A stretch of DNA of 7,215 nucleotides from an uncultured Phascolarctobacterium sp. (lineage in GTDB: Bacteria > Bacillota > Negativicutes > Acidaminococcales > Acidaminococcaceae). Below, in pieces: positions 1 through 6,878 of the stretch. The DNA lies in the NCBI GenBank assembly GCA_946002345.1, contig CAMFZA010000083.1, forward strand, positions 1-7,215, written 5' to 3'. The stretch's first letter is position 1; the number at the start of each line of letters is the position of its first letter. Made by a program: the position numbers and the translations under genes. The notes below the pieces were generated by a model that had not been told where the DNA came from, did no database searches, and saw nothing but the letters and a program-made list of their open reading frames with translations.

Positions 1-699
1 TCGATTTTTGGGCTTGTGGCTATCTTTGCTAAGCTGTTTGTGGGTGGTGGTCTGCTCTTTTTGGATTTGTTTCATGAGGGCAATATTGGTCTGATGAAGG
101 CCGTGGAGCGCTTCGACTTTACCAGGGGCTTTAAGTTCAGCACTTATGCTACCTGGTGGATTCGTCAGGCTATTTCCAGGGCCTTGGCAGACCACGCCCG
201 GACCATTCGTATTCCCGTGCATATGGTGGATACCATTAACAAGTTCAACAAGATTAGAAAAGAGCTCACTGCCACCTTGGGCAGGGAGCCTAAGCTAAAG
301 GAAATCGCTGCAGCCATGGAAATTCCCTACCAAAAGGCTGTGGAAATTGAGGAGTATTCTCGCGATACTACTTCACTGGATATTTCTGTTAACGATGAGG
401 GTGACACCTCCATGGGCGACCTCATCGGTGATGACAAGGCGATTTCGCCGGAGGCAGCAGCGGCCCAGGCTATGCTGCGCCAGCACATTGAGGAGGCCTT
501 AGAGGAGCTCAATCCTAAGGAGCAGGAGGTGCTGCGCTTGCGCTTTGGCCTGAACGATGGCCGCGAGCGTACCTTGGATGAGATTGGTAAAAAGTTTGGC
601 GTTACCCGTGAGCGCATTCGCCAAATTGAGGCCAAGGCCTTGAAAAAGCTGCGTTCTCCCAAGCATAGAAAAAAACTGCAGGGCTACGACCTGCAGTGA
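1..699 (+). CDS. rpoD: RNA polymerase primary sigma factor RpoD (SigA), 3' part
   Basis: This is the C-terminal 232 residues of the housekeeping sigma factor, which binds core RNA polymerase and recognises the -10 and -35 promoter elements. The frame is open from base 1, so the gene is cut by the window edge. The GTG at 16 is only an internal codon. Sigma regions 1.1 and 1.2 lie outside. Region 2 is seen in [29 protein letters not shown] and [10 protein letters not shown], with the aromatic and Gln residues that melt and read the -10 element. Region 3 follows, then region 4 with [16 protein letters not shown] and the helix-turn-helix [20 protein letters not shown] that reads the -35 element. 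Sigma-70 primary factors are known to have exactly these blocks. The first 15 or so residues depart oddly from the family consensus (see findings). The gene ends in TGA and is followed closely by a terminator, so it is the last gene of its transcript. Confidence 0.95.
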   Translation, partial: SIFGLVAIFAKLFVGGGLLFLDLFHEGNIGLMKAVERFDFTRGFKFSTYATWWIRQAISRALADHARTIRIPVHMVDTINKFNKIRKELTATLGREPKLKEIAAAMEIPYQKAVEIEEYSRDTTSLDISVNDEGDTSMGDLIGDDKAISPEAAAAQAMLRQHIEEALEELNPKEQEVLRLRFGLNDGRERTLDEIGKKFGVTRERIRQIEAKALKKLRSPKHRKKLQGYDLQ

Positions 700-707
700 T
701 AGAGCTA

Positions 708-748
708 AAAAAGCAGAGTGGATATGGAAGGCATCTGCTCTGCTTTTT
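708..748 (+). terminator. Rho-independent terminator after rpoD
   Basis: An 11-base perfect inverted repeat pairs AAAAAGCAGAG (708-718) with CTCTGCTTTTT (738-748), and the T run forms the end of the 3' arm. It starts nine bases after the rpoD stop codon. The A run on the 5' arm mirrors the T run, so it could also act on the minus strand, although no minus-strand gene reaches it here. Confidence 0.8.
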
Positions 749-761
749 GCATATGCCATTG

Positions 762-790
762 TTGCGAAAATATAATTATTAATGTAAAAT
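762..790 (+). promoter_or_regulatory. Possible promoter of the two-component operon
   Basis: TTGCGA (762-767) and TAAAAT (785-790) are separated by 17 bases, the optimal sigma-A spacing, in an AT-rich stretch downstream of the rpoD terminator. Each box has two mismatches or fewer to consensus. Transcription would start near 797, leaving a leader of about 70 bases. The region is AT-rich and other boxes, such as TATAAT at 771-776, are possible, so the call is tentative. Confidence 0.35.
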
Positions 791-855
791 AATAACATCA
801 ATATTGCATAGATATAGCAGCGTGCATGCTGAATAGAGCTAGCTGGTCATACTGG

Positions 856-862
856 AAAGGAG
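856..862 (+). promoter_or_regulatory. Ribosome binding site deciding the GTG start of the histidine kinase
   Basis: AAAGGAG lies seven bases before GTG 870. This supports the GTG start. The next in-frame ATG codons lie inside or after the first membrane helix and have no comparable site. Confidence 0.75.
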
Positions 863-869
863 TGATAGT

Positions 870-2156
870 GTGACGAGTTTAAATACTGACACCTTTTTGA
901 ATGTGAGTCTGTTGCTGTTTTCTTCGCTAGTGACGGCCTTCATCCTCTTTGGCCTGTACATGAGTCGCATCCGCAAGCCCTTCTTTTTACGCAAAATGTA
1001 TGTGCTTTTGCTGGGGCAAATTATCATGCAGCTGGGCGAAGCGGGCATTTGGTATTGGAATGGTTCTCCTGCAAAGGCTTGGCCGATAAAGTTCTGCTGC
1101 TTTTTGTCCTTTGGTTGGGGCCTAGTGGTGACGGCTCTCTTCGTCAACTGCTTTATGGACCTTTTAGAGCGACGGGGGCAGGTATCCAAAAAGCCCTTAA
1201 ATGTGTTAAACACAATTTGTGGCCTAGGCTTTGTCTTTTCGGCCCTGTCCATATTTAATGGCGCTTTTTTTACTGTGGATATAAACGGCTATTTTCGTAA
1301 TGGACCCTATGCTGCTTGGGTGGAATATATAGATATAGCGAATTTCCTGCTTATGTTGGGCATCGCCGTTTATCATCGTCAGCGTATGAGCTCCAAGGGC
1401 TATGGGATGTTATTAGCCTATAGTATGCTGCATCTAGGGGGCATGCTGATGGTGGATGTTTGGTATCCTACGCCCTTTTATTTGGCGTCCACGCTGGCCT
1501 TGATTGTCCTTTGTAATTTTTTATACGAGGCAGTAGAAGAAGAGTATTTGCAAAAGGAAAAGGAACTGATGGAAAGCCGCATCACCTTGATGATTAGCCA
1601 GATTCAGCCCCATTTTCTCTATAATTCGTTGAACTCCATTTATCATTTGTGCGACATGGATGCCAAGCTGGCCCAGCAGGCCATTGGCGATTTTTCGGAA
1701 TATCTGCACCATGTTTTAAGCTCGCTGAAGCGCACAACGCCAGTGCTCTTTGAGCAAGAGCTGCACAACGTTAAGGCCTATTTGCAGCTAGAGCAGCTGC
1801 GCTTTGATGATTTGAAGATTGTGTACCGGATTGAGGCCAGCAATTTTTTTGTGCCGGCCCTATCGGTGCAGCCCTTGGTGGAAAACGCTGTGAAGCATGG
1901 CATTTGTGGCAAGGAGGACGGGGGCACGTTAGTGCTGTCTACAAGGGAAAAAGAGGACTGCTTTGAGATCATTGTGGAGGATGATGGCATAGGCTTTGAT
2001 GTGGCCACCCTGCCCAATGATGGGGAAAAGCATCTGGGAGTACAAAATGTTCGGAGCAGGCTGGAGGCTATGATGGGTGGCAGCCTAAATATTATTAGTA
2101 CGCCGGGAATAGGCACTACGGCGATTATTCGCGTGCCCAAGGAGGGAAGCAAGTGA
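870..2156 (+). CDS. Seven-helix membrane sensor histidine kinase, LytS/YesM type
   Basis: This 428-residue protein is an inner-membrane sensor that would autophosphorylate on His and pass the phosphate to the regulator encoded next. Residues 1-220 contain seven likely membrane helices (about 9-31, 43-63, 73-98, 111-133, 152-168, 179-196, 201-219) and no large extracytoplasmic domain, so the signal is probably sensed in or at the membrane. A charged helix (about 220-240) leads to the His_kinase domain with ISQIQPHFLYNSLNSI, where His248 is the expected phosphorylation site. The ATPase domain follows, with the N box VQPLVENAVKHG (Asn339), the G1 box DDGIGFD (372-376) and the G2 box LGVQNVRSRLEAM (from 389). 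These are the marks of the PF06580 kinase family, in which the H box reads QPHFLYN. All catalytic motifs are intact. The membrane part is of no type I can name. The GTG start is set by the site at 856-862, and the stop overlaps the next start by four bases, so the two genes should be translationally coupled. Confidence 0.9.
   Translation: MTSLNTDTFLNVSLLLFSSLVTAFILFGLYMSRIRKPFFLRKMYVLLLGQIIMQLGEAGIWYWNGSPAKAWPIKFCCFLSFGWGLVVTALFVNCFMDLLERRGQVSKKPLNVLNTICGLGFVFSALSIFNGAFFTVDINGYFRNGPYAAWVEYIDIANFLLMLGIAVYHRQRMSSKGYGMLLAYSMLHLGGMLMVDVWYPTPFYLASTLALIVLCNFLYEAVEEEYLQKEKELMESRITLMISQIQPHFLYNSLNSIYHLCDMDAKLAQQAIGDFSEYLHHVLSSLKRTTPVLFEQELHNVKAYLQLEQLRFDDLKIVYRIEASNFFVPALSVQPLVENAVKHGICGKEDGGTLVLSTREKEDCFEIIVEDDGIGFDVATLPNDGEKHLGVQNVRSRLEAMMGGSLNIISTPGIGTTAIIRVPKEGSK
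2139..2145 (+). promoter_or_regulatory. Ribosome binding site of the response regulator, inside the kinase gene
   Basis: AAGGAGG sits seven bases before GTG 2153 and inside the last codons of the kinase gene. It fixes the GTG start that overlaps the kinase stop codon as GTGA. Confidence 0.75.
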
Positions 2157-2941
2157 TTATATTGGCAGTGGATGATGAAAAGCTGGCTTTGGAGGGACTG
2201 CTAAAGTCCATTCGGGAGGCGGAGCCAGGTGCAGAGGTAGTTGGCTTTCGCAAGCCTTCCGAGGCTATGGAATATTTTAAGGAGCATACTTGTGATGTAG
2301 TGTTTTTGGATATCCAAATGCGTGGCGTAAACGGTGTCAATCTGGCCAAGGAAATGAAGCTGTTGCGGCCTGAGGTAAATGTTATATTCGCAACCGGTTA
2401 TCTTGACTATATGGGCGAAGCGTTTTCCCTGCATGCCAGTGGTTATATAGTCAAGCCCATCACGACACCCAAGGTGCGGGCGGAGCTGGATGATTTGCGC
2501 CACCCTGTGCAGGAGGCCTCTCCTTGCAGAGTTACGATTTATACCTTTGGCAATTTTGAAGTGATGCTGGATGGTAAGCCCGTGGTTTTTAAATACGAAA
2601 GAACTAAGGAAATGCTGGCCTATTTGGTGGATAGGCACGGCGCTTTTTGCAGCAATGGCGAGATAATGACGGCGCTGTGGGAGGACGAGCGGCGTACCAG
2701 CTATTTGGGCAATCTGAAAAAGGATTTGCTGGACACGCTGCGGGAACATAATTGCGCTGATGTTGTGGAAACAGGCTGGAATAAGCTGCGGGTGGTGCCG
2801 GAAAAGGTGTCCTGTGATTACTACGATTGGTACGAGGGCAAGCCCAATGCTATCAACAGGTATATGGGTGAATATATGGCTCAGTATAGCTGGGCGGAAA
2901 TGACTAATGCAAAATTATTTGGGGAGCAGAAAAATGTGTGA
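2153..2941 (+). CDS. Response regulator with receiver and SARP-like winged-helix domains
   Basis: This 262-residue cytoplasmic regulator is the evident partner of the kinase encoded just upstream. The receiver domain (1 to about 118) has the acidic pair Asp7-Asp8, phosphoacceptor Asp53 in VVFLDIQM, Thr81 in ATGY and Lys101 in IVKPI, so it should be phosphorylated normally. The second half begins with VTIYTFGNFEVMLDGKPV and continues through TKEMLAYLVDRHGAF and ALWEDE to about 205. This is the winged-helix DNA-binding fold of SARP-type regulators. A short tail (221-256, containing INRYMGEYMAQYSWAE) follows where a full SARP would have a long helical BTAD domain, so the activation domain is very short. 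LytS/YesM-type kinases are more often paired with LytTR or AraC-type regulators. A receiver plus SARP output is a known but little-studied Firmicute architecture. Target genes cannot be read from the sequence. Confidence 0.88.
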   Translation: MIILAVDDEKLALEGLLKSIREAEPGAEVVGFRKPSEAMEYFKEHTCDVVFLDIQMRGVNGVNLAKEMKLLRPEVNVIFATGYLDYMGEAFSLHASGYIVKPITTPKVRAELDDLRHPVQEASPCRVTIYTFGNFEVMLDGKPVVFKYERTKEMLAYLVDRHGAFCSNGEIMTALWEDERRTSYLGNLKKDLLDTLREHNCADVVETGWNKLRVVPEKVSCDYYDWYEGKPNAINRYMGEYMAQYSWAEMTNAKLFGEQKNV

Positions 2942-3028
2942 CACTTTTATGATGCTTTGGGTGGTAAAATAAGAGGGATAGAACGTAGAAACTCCCACAA
3001 TTACTGCCTAACACCATATAGAGCTATT

Positions 3029-3052
3029 AGCACGTTTTTCTGTCAACGTGTT
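3029..3052 (+). other. Short hairpin downstream of the regulator gene
   Basis: CACGTT (3031-3036) pairs with AACGTG (3045-3050) around an eight-base loop, with two further weak pairs outside and TTTA after the 3' arm. It may help end the operon transcript ahead of the stronger stem at 3077. The stem is short and the T run poor, so its role is uncertain. Confidence 0.3.
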
Positions 3053-3076
3053 TATAGATATTGTGCACCCCACAAG

Positions 3077-3114
3077 ACATAAGGCCAGCGAGCAATCGCT
3101 GGCCTTGTGTTTTA
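3077..3114. terminator. Terminator hairpin between convergent genes, probably bidirectional
   Basis: AAGGCCAGCGA (3081-3091) and TCGCTGGCCTT (3096-3106) pair perfectly around a GCAA tetraloop. The stem extends four more pairs through ACAT and GTGT with one wobble, and TTTTA follows on the plus strand. It lies about 135 bases after the regulator stop and only 20 bases after the autotransporter stop on the other strand. The stem is strong in both directions. The minus-strand tail (ATGTCTTGT) is less T-rich, so termination there is less sure. Confidence 0.75.
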
Positions 3115-3126
3115 TGCCTTATTATT

Positions 3127-6100
3127 CTAGAATTTCCATTCGAAGGTTGCTTTGCCGTAAATGCTGGAGCCGCCCTTACGATAGATGTCGCTGCCAAGGG
3201 TGAGGCCCACATCGAGGCGGTTGGGAGTCTTAAAGATGACGCCGGCGGCGATACTCATGCTGTCGCGGCCATAGGTTTCGGCTTTGTCAGTGATCGTTAC
3301 GCCGGGGAGGTCGGTCAGCTGGTAGCTAGTGCTACCGTTGTCGCTCAAGAGCTCGTGGTTCCAAGCTACGCTGGCGTGGGATTGCCAGTTGGTGCTGTCG
3401 TAGCTGTCGAGAGCTTTGGGCTTGGTAGTCAAACGATAGCCTAATTGAGTGCGTAGGGAGTCGTAGGTTGCGCTTTCCAGATTGGTGCGGATAGCGTCGC
3501 CGTCCTCATGCACGCTGGGACGATGAGCGAAGCTGTAGTCCAATGCTGCGAAGGGACCACTTTGCATTACGCCATGCTCTTTGGTTAGAGCAGTGCCTAA
3601 GCTCAAACTGACGCTGTAGCCATTCCAGTCGGCGTCGGCTGTGCCGACGTAGCCGCCAATGGCTATGTTGCGGTGGCTGCGCATTTGCTCAAGTCCGAGG
3701 CGGGCGCTGCCAAATACGGACCAACCGTTCCAATCTACGGGGGCGTAGGTGGCTTGGGTGCCGAGGTAGAGCCCCTCACCCTTGATGCGGCTGCCAGCTT
3801 CACTGGTGCTTTGATGGTTCAGCGCTGCATGATAGCCATGGGTGAGGCCGTTGTCAAGCGTACGCTCCATGGCACCAATCACACCGCTGTTGTGATTGGT
3901 GTAGCCGCGTGCGCCGCTGTGTTGGTCGGTGTAAGCGCTGAAGGGCACAACAACGTTGCGCCATACGTTGTGCTCGGGCTCGCTGAGCGGCAGCTCAGCT
4001 TGCGCCGTTACGGCGGAAGCATCAGCTGCAGCGGCTGCAGTAGCCTTCGCTGCGGGACCACGCCCGCCGCCCGTACGGGCCGCGGGAATGTTATTGCTAA
4101 AGCTGCCTAGCATGTTCATAGTATTGAGTAAGCTGTGGGTATTTAGTGTAGCTTGGGCAGTGCTGCTGAAAACGGAAGGATTAAGCTGCTTCAGAGTGCT
4201 ACGAACTACGTTGCCATCTCCTGAAGATGCATCTAAAGCACCATAAATTTTCTGCCATTCAGTGTTAGCATTTTCAAAATTGGCATCTAAAAGCTGTGCA
4301 AGCTTGCTAGTAGCTTGATTATAGCCATATCGTGAGTATGGATTTTCTTGCCGTAATAGCTTAAATTCTGTCGTGGCTAGGTCACTTGTTGATTGTTCCA
4401 ATTTTAAAGAAGGGGAGTCAACTTGTATAGTATAGTTGTTGTCAATATTAGAAGCTTCAACAGCTGTGATAGAAATGGGAGCATAATAGTAATCTGGCAT
4501 AGGCTTCAGTGTTAGGGTTCCGTTCAAGGAAGTTCGCCCATTCACAACTAATTTATCGTTGCCAGCATTATCAAATTCTATCAAAAGGTTACCAGCAGGG
4601 GCTTGCACACAATCACCATTAATAGTTAATGTACCAATACTATTGCCAGGGGCAACAGTGCCATTATTTATGAATTTTCCTGCTCCTAAAATATATTCCT
4701 TTGTATCGGGGTTGTAATCATAAAGATTAATCGTGCCATTACCACCTAGGGTAGCGCTTGCATCAACATTGAAGCCACACACATCTGCCGTGCCATTAAA
4801 GCTAAGCTTGTTGCCTTTGATGTTGGCTACAATGCTTTCCTTGCCAATGATGTTGTTATCATAATGCATATTGGCATTGAAATTCAAATTCGTCAGCCCA
4901 TCCTCGCCCTCAGGCAGCTCTAAATCCCAGCTAATAGGCTCACCAGTACGATAATCTATAAGCTCGGTATATTCGCCACGAGAGATTTTATCAATGGGGA
5001 TGGTATGAGGATTCCATTCAGAAATAATATTGCCCTTAATGGTAGAGCCTGCGTTGATATTGATGTTTTTAACAAGAGCATTGTGGGAGATATAAACAGC
5101 CGCAGCCTTGCCTTCCAAGTGACCGTTGATATTAAAATTGGTGACCAATTCGCCTTGGAGAGACGGATAAGTTTCTAGAATTCTATTGTTTGGGTCCGCC
5201 ACCAGCAAGCGGTAATAGGAGCCGCGAGCTTCCATGTAATAGCCACTCTGTCCCAGCATATTGTCGCCGAAATCAAAGCGTGCGCCTACAGCACCATCTC
5301 CATCGGCAATAATGCTAGCATTTTGATTGAGGGTAACGTTGTGCTTTTTGCCGTAGGAGACTAAAAGTCCATTGCCGTCCTTGCCATTGGCAGTGATTTT
5401 AGTATCAATAGTTAGGTCGTTAAATTGACCCTCCAAGCGAATGCCGTTAGCGTAGTCGCCATCGGCCAAGAGTGGCGCAGTTTGGGTAAGCTTATTGTTG
5501 CTGCCGTACACATTCAGGCCCACGCCCCAGTCTTGGGTGCTGGCTGTGCCTTCCAGCCAAGCATTGTTGGAGCGAGCATAATAAGGCTTATCGTTAATAA
5601 AATTATCCAAATCGCTAGCATAAATGGAGGAGCCAAAGAAACGCTTGCGGTCAATATCATAGCCCAGGTCCTGCAGCACGGCGATTTCTGCTTCCATCAA
5701 GGTTGACCAATTGCGGTATTGCTGATGGCTTAAAAGACTGTTTTGTAGCTCTAGATGAGCCATTTCTGTAAATGCATAGATTTTGCCGTTGTCATCCACA
5801 TTTAGCTCAAAGCCGTTGAGATGTACACCATACACAGGTGGCACAGGACAGTTATCGGGCCACTTTATAGCGGGCACGGAGCTAAGAGTGCCATCAATGG
5901 TAAGAGCAGCATTTACATTATCGCCTCTAAAGCTGATACCGCTATTGCTGGTATATTGTAATTTTTGATAGGAGTCACTAGTAAGATAACGATCGAAAAC
6001 ATAGAATTTGTTAGGCTCCCGTTGCACAGCATGCGCGTTATATTCTTCGATAGTGATAGGAACAATTTCCATGCCTACTTGGGCTTGGGTACCATATATG

Positions 6101-6798
6101 TCATATAGATGTTGCGTGAAATTGTTGATAATAAATGCGGTGTCACCTTGATTATTGGTGTAAACAGTTTCGCCAAGGTAGAATTTATCGTCAGCAGCAT
6201 AAGTGGAGGCATAAACTCCAAGAGCATGCATTATTTCGTGAGTAAAGGTGGCGGATAGGAAATTGTAAGGCCCGTTATGGGGAATGCTTTCGTATACTCC
6301 GGCATACCATTGTGGACTCAAACAGGAGATGTTAATGGTTCCTTGCTGGCCATTAAGGGAGAAGTGCTCGTTATTGGCGTTAGCATTTTTAAAATATTCA
6401 CCTAAGCTGGTAGTGCCATTAGCGATAGTAGCACTATCAGCAGAGGCAATACCGCTGACACTGTCCAGCAATCTTAAATTTATGGTGGGAGTGCTAGCGG
6501 GCTGACCTAGAAGCTCTTTGATGTAAGTAAGGGAGCTAGTGATAGCGTCCTTTTCGCTGCCTCCGATGATGCCGTTGCCCTCAGACAGAAAGTCTCGGTA
6601 TTGGGAGTCACCGGTGATGGTTTTGCTGTAGATGTTGAAGTTGGCAAAGGGTGTGGACATGTCATCAATGTACACTTGCATAAGGGCTGGGTTAGAGTCG
6701 TCGATTTTGAGATTGTGATTTTGGGCATGGGTATGGTAGGGGGATAGGGTGCCAGTGAGTGTGAAGAGTATGGCTAGAGATAGAGTTTTATTAAGCAT
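3127..6798 (-). CDS. Autotransporter with a zinc metalloprotease-like passenger
   Basis: This 1223-residue type V secretion protein should cross the inner membrane by Sec, insert its barrel in the outer membrane and display its passenger outside. Residues 1-25 are a signal peptide (Lys4, hydrophobic core, likely cut after THA). Residues about 27-395 form a protease-like domain. FTHEIMHALG places His187, Glu188 and His191 as an HExxH zinc site, and a later MAHLELQN (His348) and EAEIAVLQDLGYDID resemble the distal part of leishmanolysin-type metzincins. Residues about 400-650 look like a beta-helix, with three rungs centred on ADG/ANG (445, 470, 498). LGGNGTI (684-690) and GTVAPGNSIGTLTI (713-726) mark a passenger-associated transport repeat. 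A helical segment (about 820-905) and an Ala/Gly-rich linker (about 906-940) precede the beta-barrel (about 944-1223), which ends in EWKF with the terminal Phe needed for outer-membrane assembly. Start ATG 6798 has AAGGAGG nine bases upstream. Protease activity is inferred, and substrates are unknown. The barrel coding part is much richer in G+C than the passenger part. Confidence 0.92.
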   Translation of the reverse strand: MLNKTLSLAILFTLTGTLSPYHTHAQNHNLKIDDSNPALMQVYIDDMSTPFANFNIYSKTITGDSQYRDFLSEGNGIIGGSEKDAITSSLTYIKELLGQPASTPTINLRLLDSVSGIASADSATIANGTTSLGEYFKNANANNEHFSLNGQQGTINISCLSPQWYAGVYESIPHNGPYNFLSATFTHEIMHALGVYASTYAADDKFYLGETVYTNNQGDTAFIINNFTQHLYDIYGTQAQVGMEIVPITIEEYNAHAVQREPNKFYVFDRYLTSDSYQKLQYTSNSGISFRGDNVNAALTIDGTLSSVPAIKWPDNCPVPPVYGVHLNGFELNVDDNGKIYAFTEMAHLELQNSLLSHQQYRNWSTLMEAEIAVLQDLGYDIDRKRFFGSSIYASDLDNFINDKPYYARSNNAWLEGTASTQDWGVGLNVYGSNNKLTQTAPLLADGDYANGIRLEGQFNDLTIDTKITANGKDGNGLLVSYGKKHNVTLNQNASIIADGDGAVGARFDFGDNMLGQSGYYMEARGSYYRLLVADPNNRILETYPSLQGELVTNFNINGHLEGKAAAVYISHNALVKNININAGSTIKGNIISEWNPHTIPIDKISRGEYTELIDYRTGEPISWDLELPEGEDGLTNLNFNANMHYDNNIIGKESIVANIKGNKLSFNGTADVCGFNVDASATLGGNGTINLYDYNPDTKEYILGAGKFINNGTVAPGNSIGTLTINGDCVQAPAGNLLIEFDNAGNDKLVVNGRTSLNGTLTLKPMPDYYYAPISITAVEASNIDNNYTIQVDSPSLKLEQSTSDLATTEFKLLRQENPYSRYGYNQATSKLAQLLDANFENANTEWQKIYGALDASSGDGNVVRSTLKQLNPSVFSSTAQATLNTHSLLNTMNMLGSFSNNIPAARTGGGRGPAAKATAAAAADASAVTAQAELPLSEPEHNVWRNVVVPFSAYTDQHSGARGYTNHNSGVIGAMERTLDNGLTHGYHAALNHQSTSEAGSRIKGEGLYLGTQATYAPVDWNGWSVFGSARLGLEQMRSHRNIAIGGYVGTADADWNGYSVSLSLGTALTKEHGVMQSGPFAALDYSFAHRPSVHEDGDAIRTNLESATYDSLRTQLGYRLTTKPKALDSYDSTNWQSHASVAWNHELLSDNGSTSYQLTDLPGVTITDKAETYGRDSMSIAAGVIFKTPNRLDVGLTLGSDIYRKGGSSIYGKATFEWKF
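3131..3436 (-). repeat. Direct repeat copy 1: 3' end of the autotransporter barrel
   Basis: These 306 bases align without gaps to 6910-7215 with 44 mismatches by hand count, about 86% identity. The two copies are in the same orientation, 3779 bases apart. The last 55 bases (3382-3436) are identical. The repeat probably continues further into both barrels, but the second copy is cut by the window edge. Confidence 0.9.
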
Positions 6799-6807
6799 GG
6801 AAGCTAT

Positions 6808-6814
6808 CCTCCTT
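6808..6814 (-). promoter_or_regulatory. Ribosome binding site of the autotransporter
   Basis: On the minus strand AAGGAGG precedes ATG 6798 by nine bases. It confirms the start that gives a complete signal peptide. Confidence 0.8.
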
Positions 6815-6850
6815 AAAAATGAATGTGATATTTGCGTATACTTTAATAAA

Positions 6851-6878
6851 AGTATAGCATAAAAATAGCACCTGTCAC
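6851..6878 (-). promoter_or_regulatory. Promoter of the autotransporter gene, extended -10 type
   Basis: On the minus strand GTGACA (6878-6873) and TATACT (6856-6851) are separated by 16 bases, and TGC directly before the -10 box gives an extended -10 element. Each box has one mismatch to consensus. The expected start near 6844 gives a leader of about 45 bases before ATG 6798. The -35 box overlaps the terminator hairpin of the upstream gene. Confidence 0.6.

Noticed and set aside
839..1252. Minus-strand open frame of 137 codons opposite the kinase gene
   Set aside because: It is the shadow of the kinase membrane domain. The product is basic and low in recognisable motifs, and the plus-strand frame has all the family motifs.
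3005..3046. Perfect TTGACA on the minus strand (3046-3041), a possible antisense promoter into the regulator gene
   Set aside because: No acceptable -10 box lies 16-18 bases downstream, and the bases belong partly to a hairpin. Nothing is encoded downstream on that strand.
3061..4246. Long plus-strand open frames opposite the autotransporter barrel (3061-3444, 3673-4110, 3956-4246)
   Set aside because: They lie antisense to a clear barrel coding region, have no recognisable domains or ribosome binding sites, and arise from the high G+C of that region.
5920..5928. RGD tripeptide (residues 291-293) in the passenger as an integrin-binding motif
   Set aside because: A three-residue match is expected by chance in a protein this long, and it sits in a segment (ISFRGDNV) that looks structural.
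6507..6728. Minus-strand 73-codon frame overlapping the start of the autotransporter in another frame
   Set aside because: It is an alternative frame of the signal-peptide and protease region with no family motif. The main frame has the signal peptide and a proper ribosome binding site.
2153..6851. Direct control of the autotransporter genes by the adjacent two-component system
   Set aside because: I found no repeat or palindrome shared by the operon leader and the autotransporter promoter. The units are convergent and have separate terminators, so adjacency is the only support.
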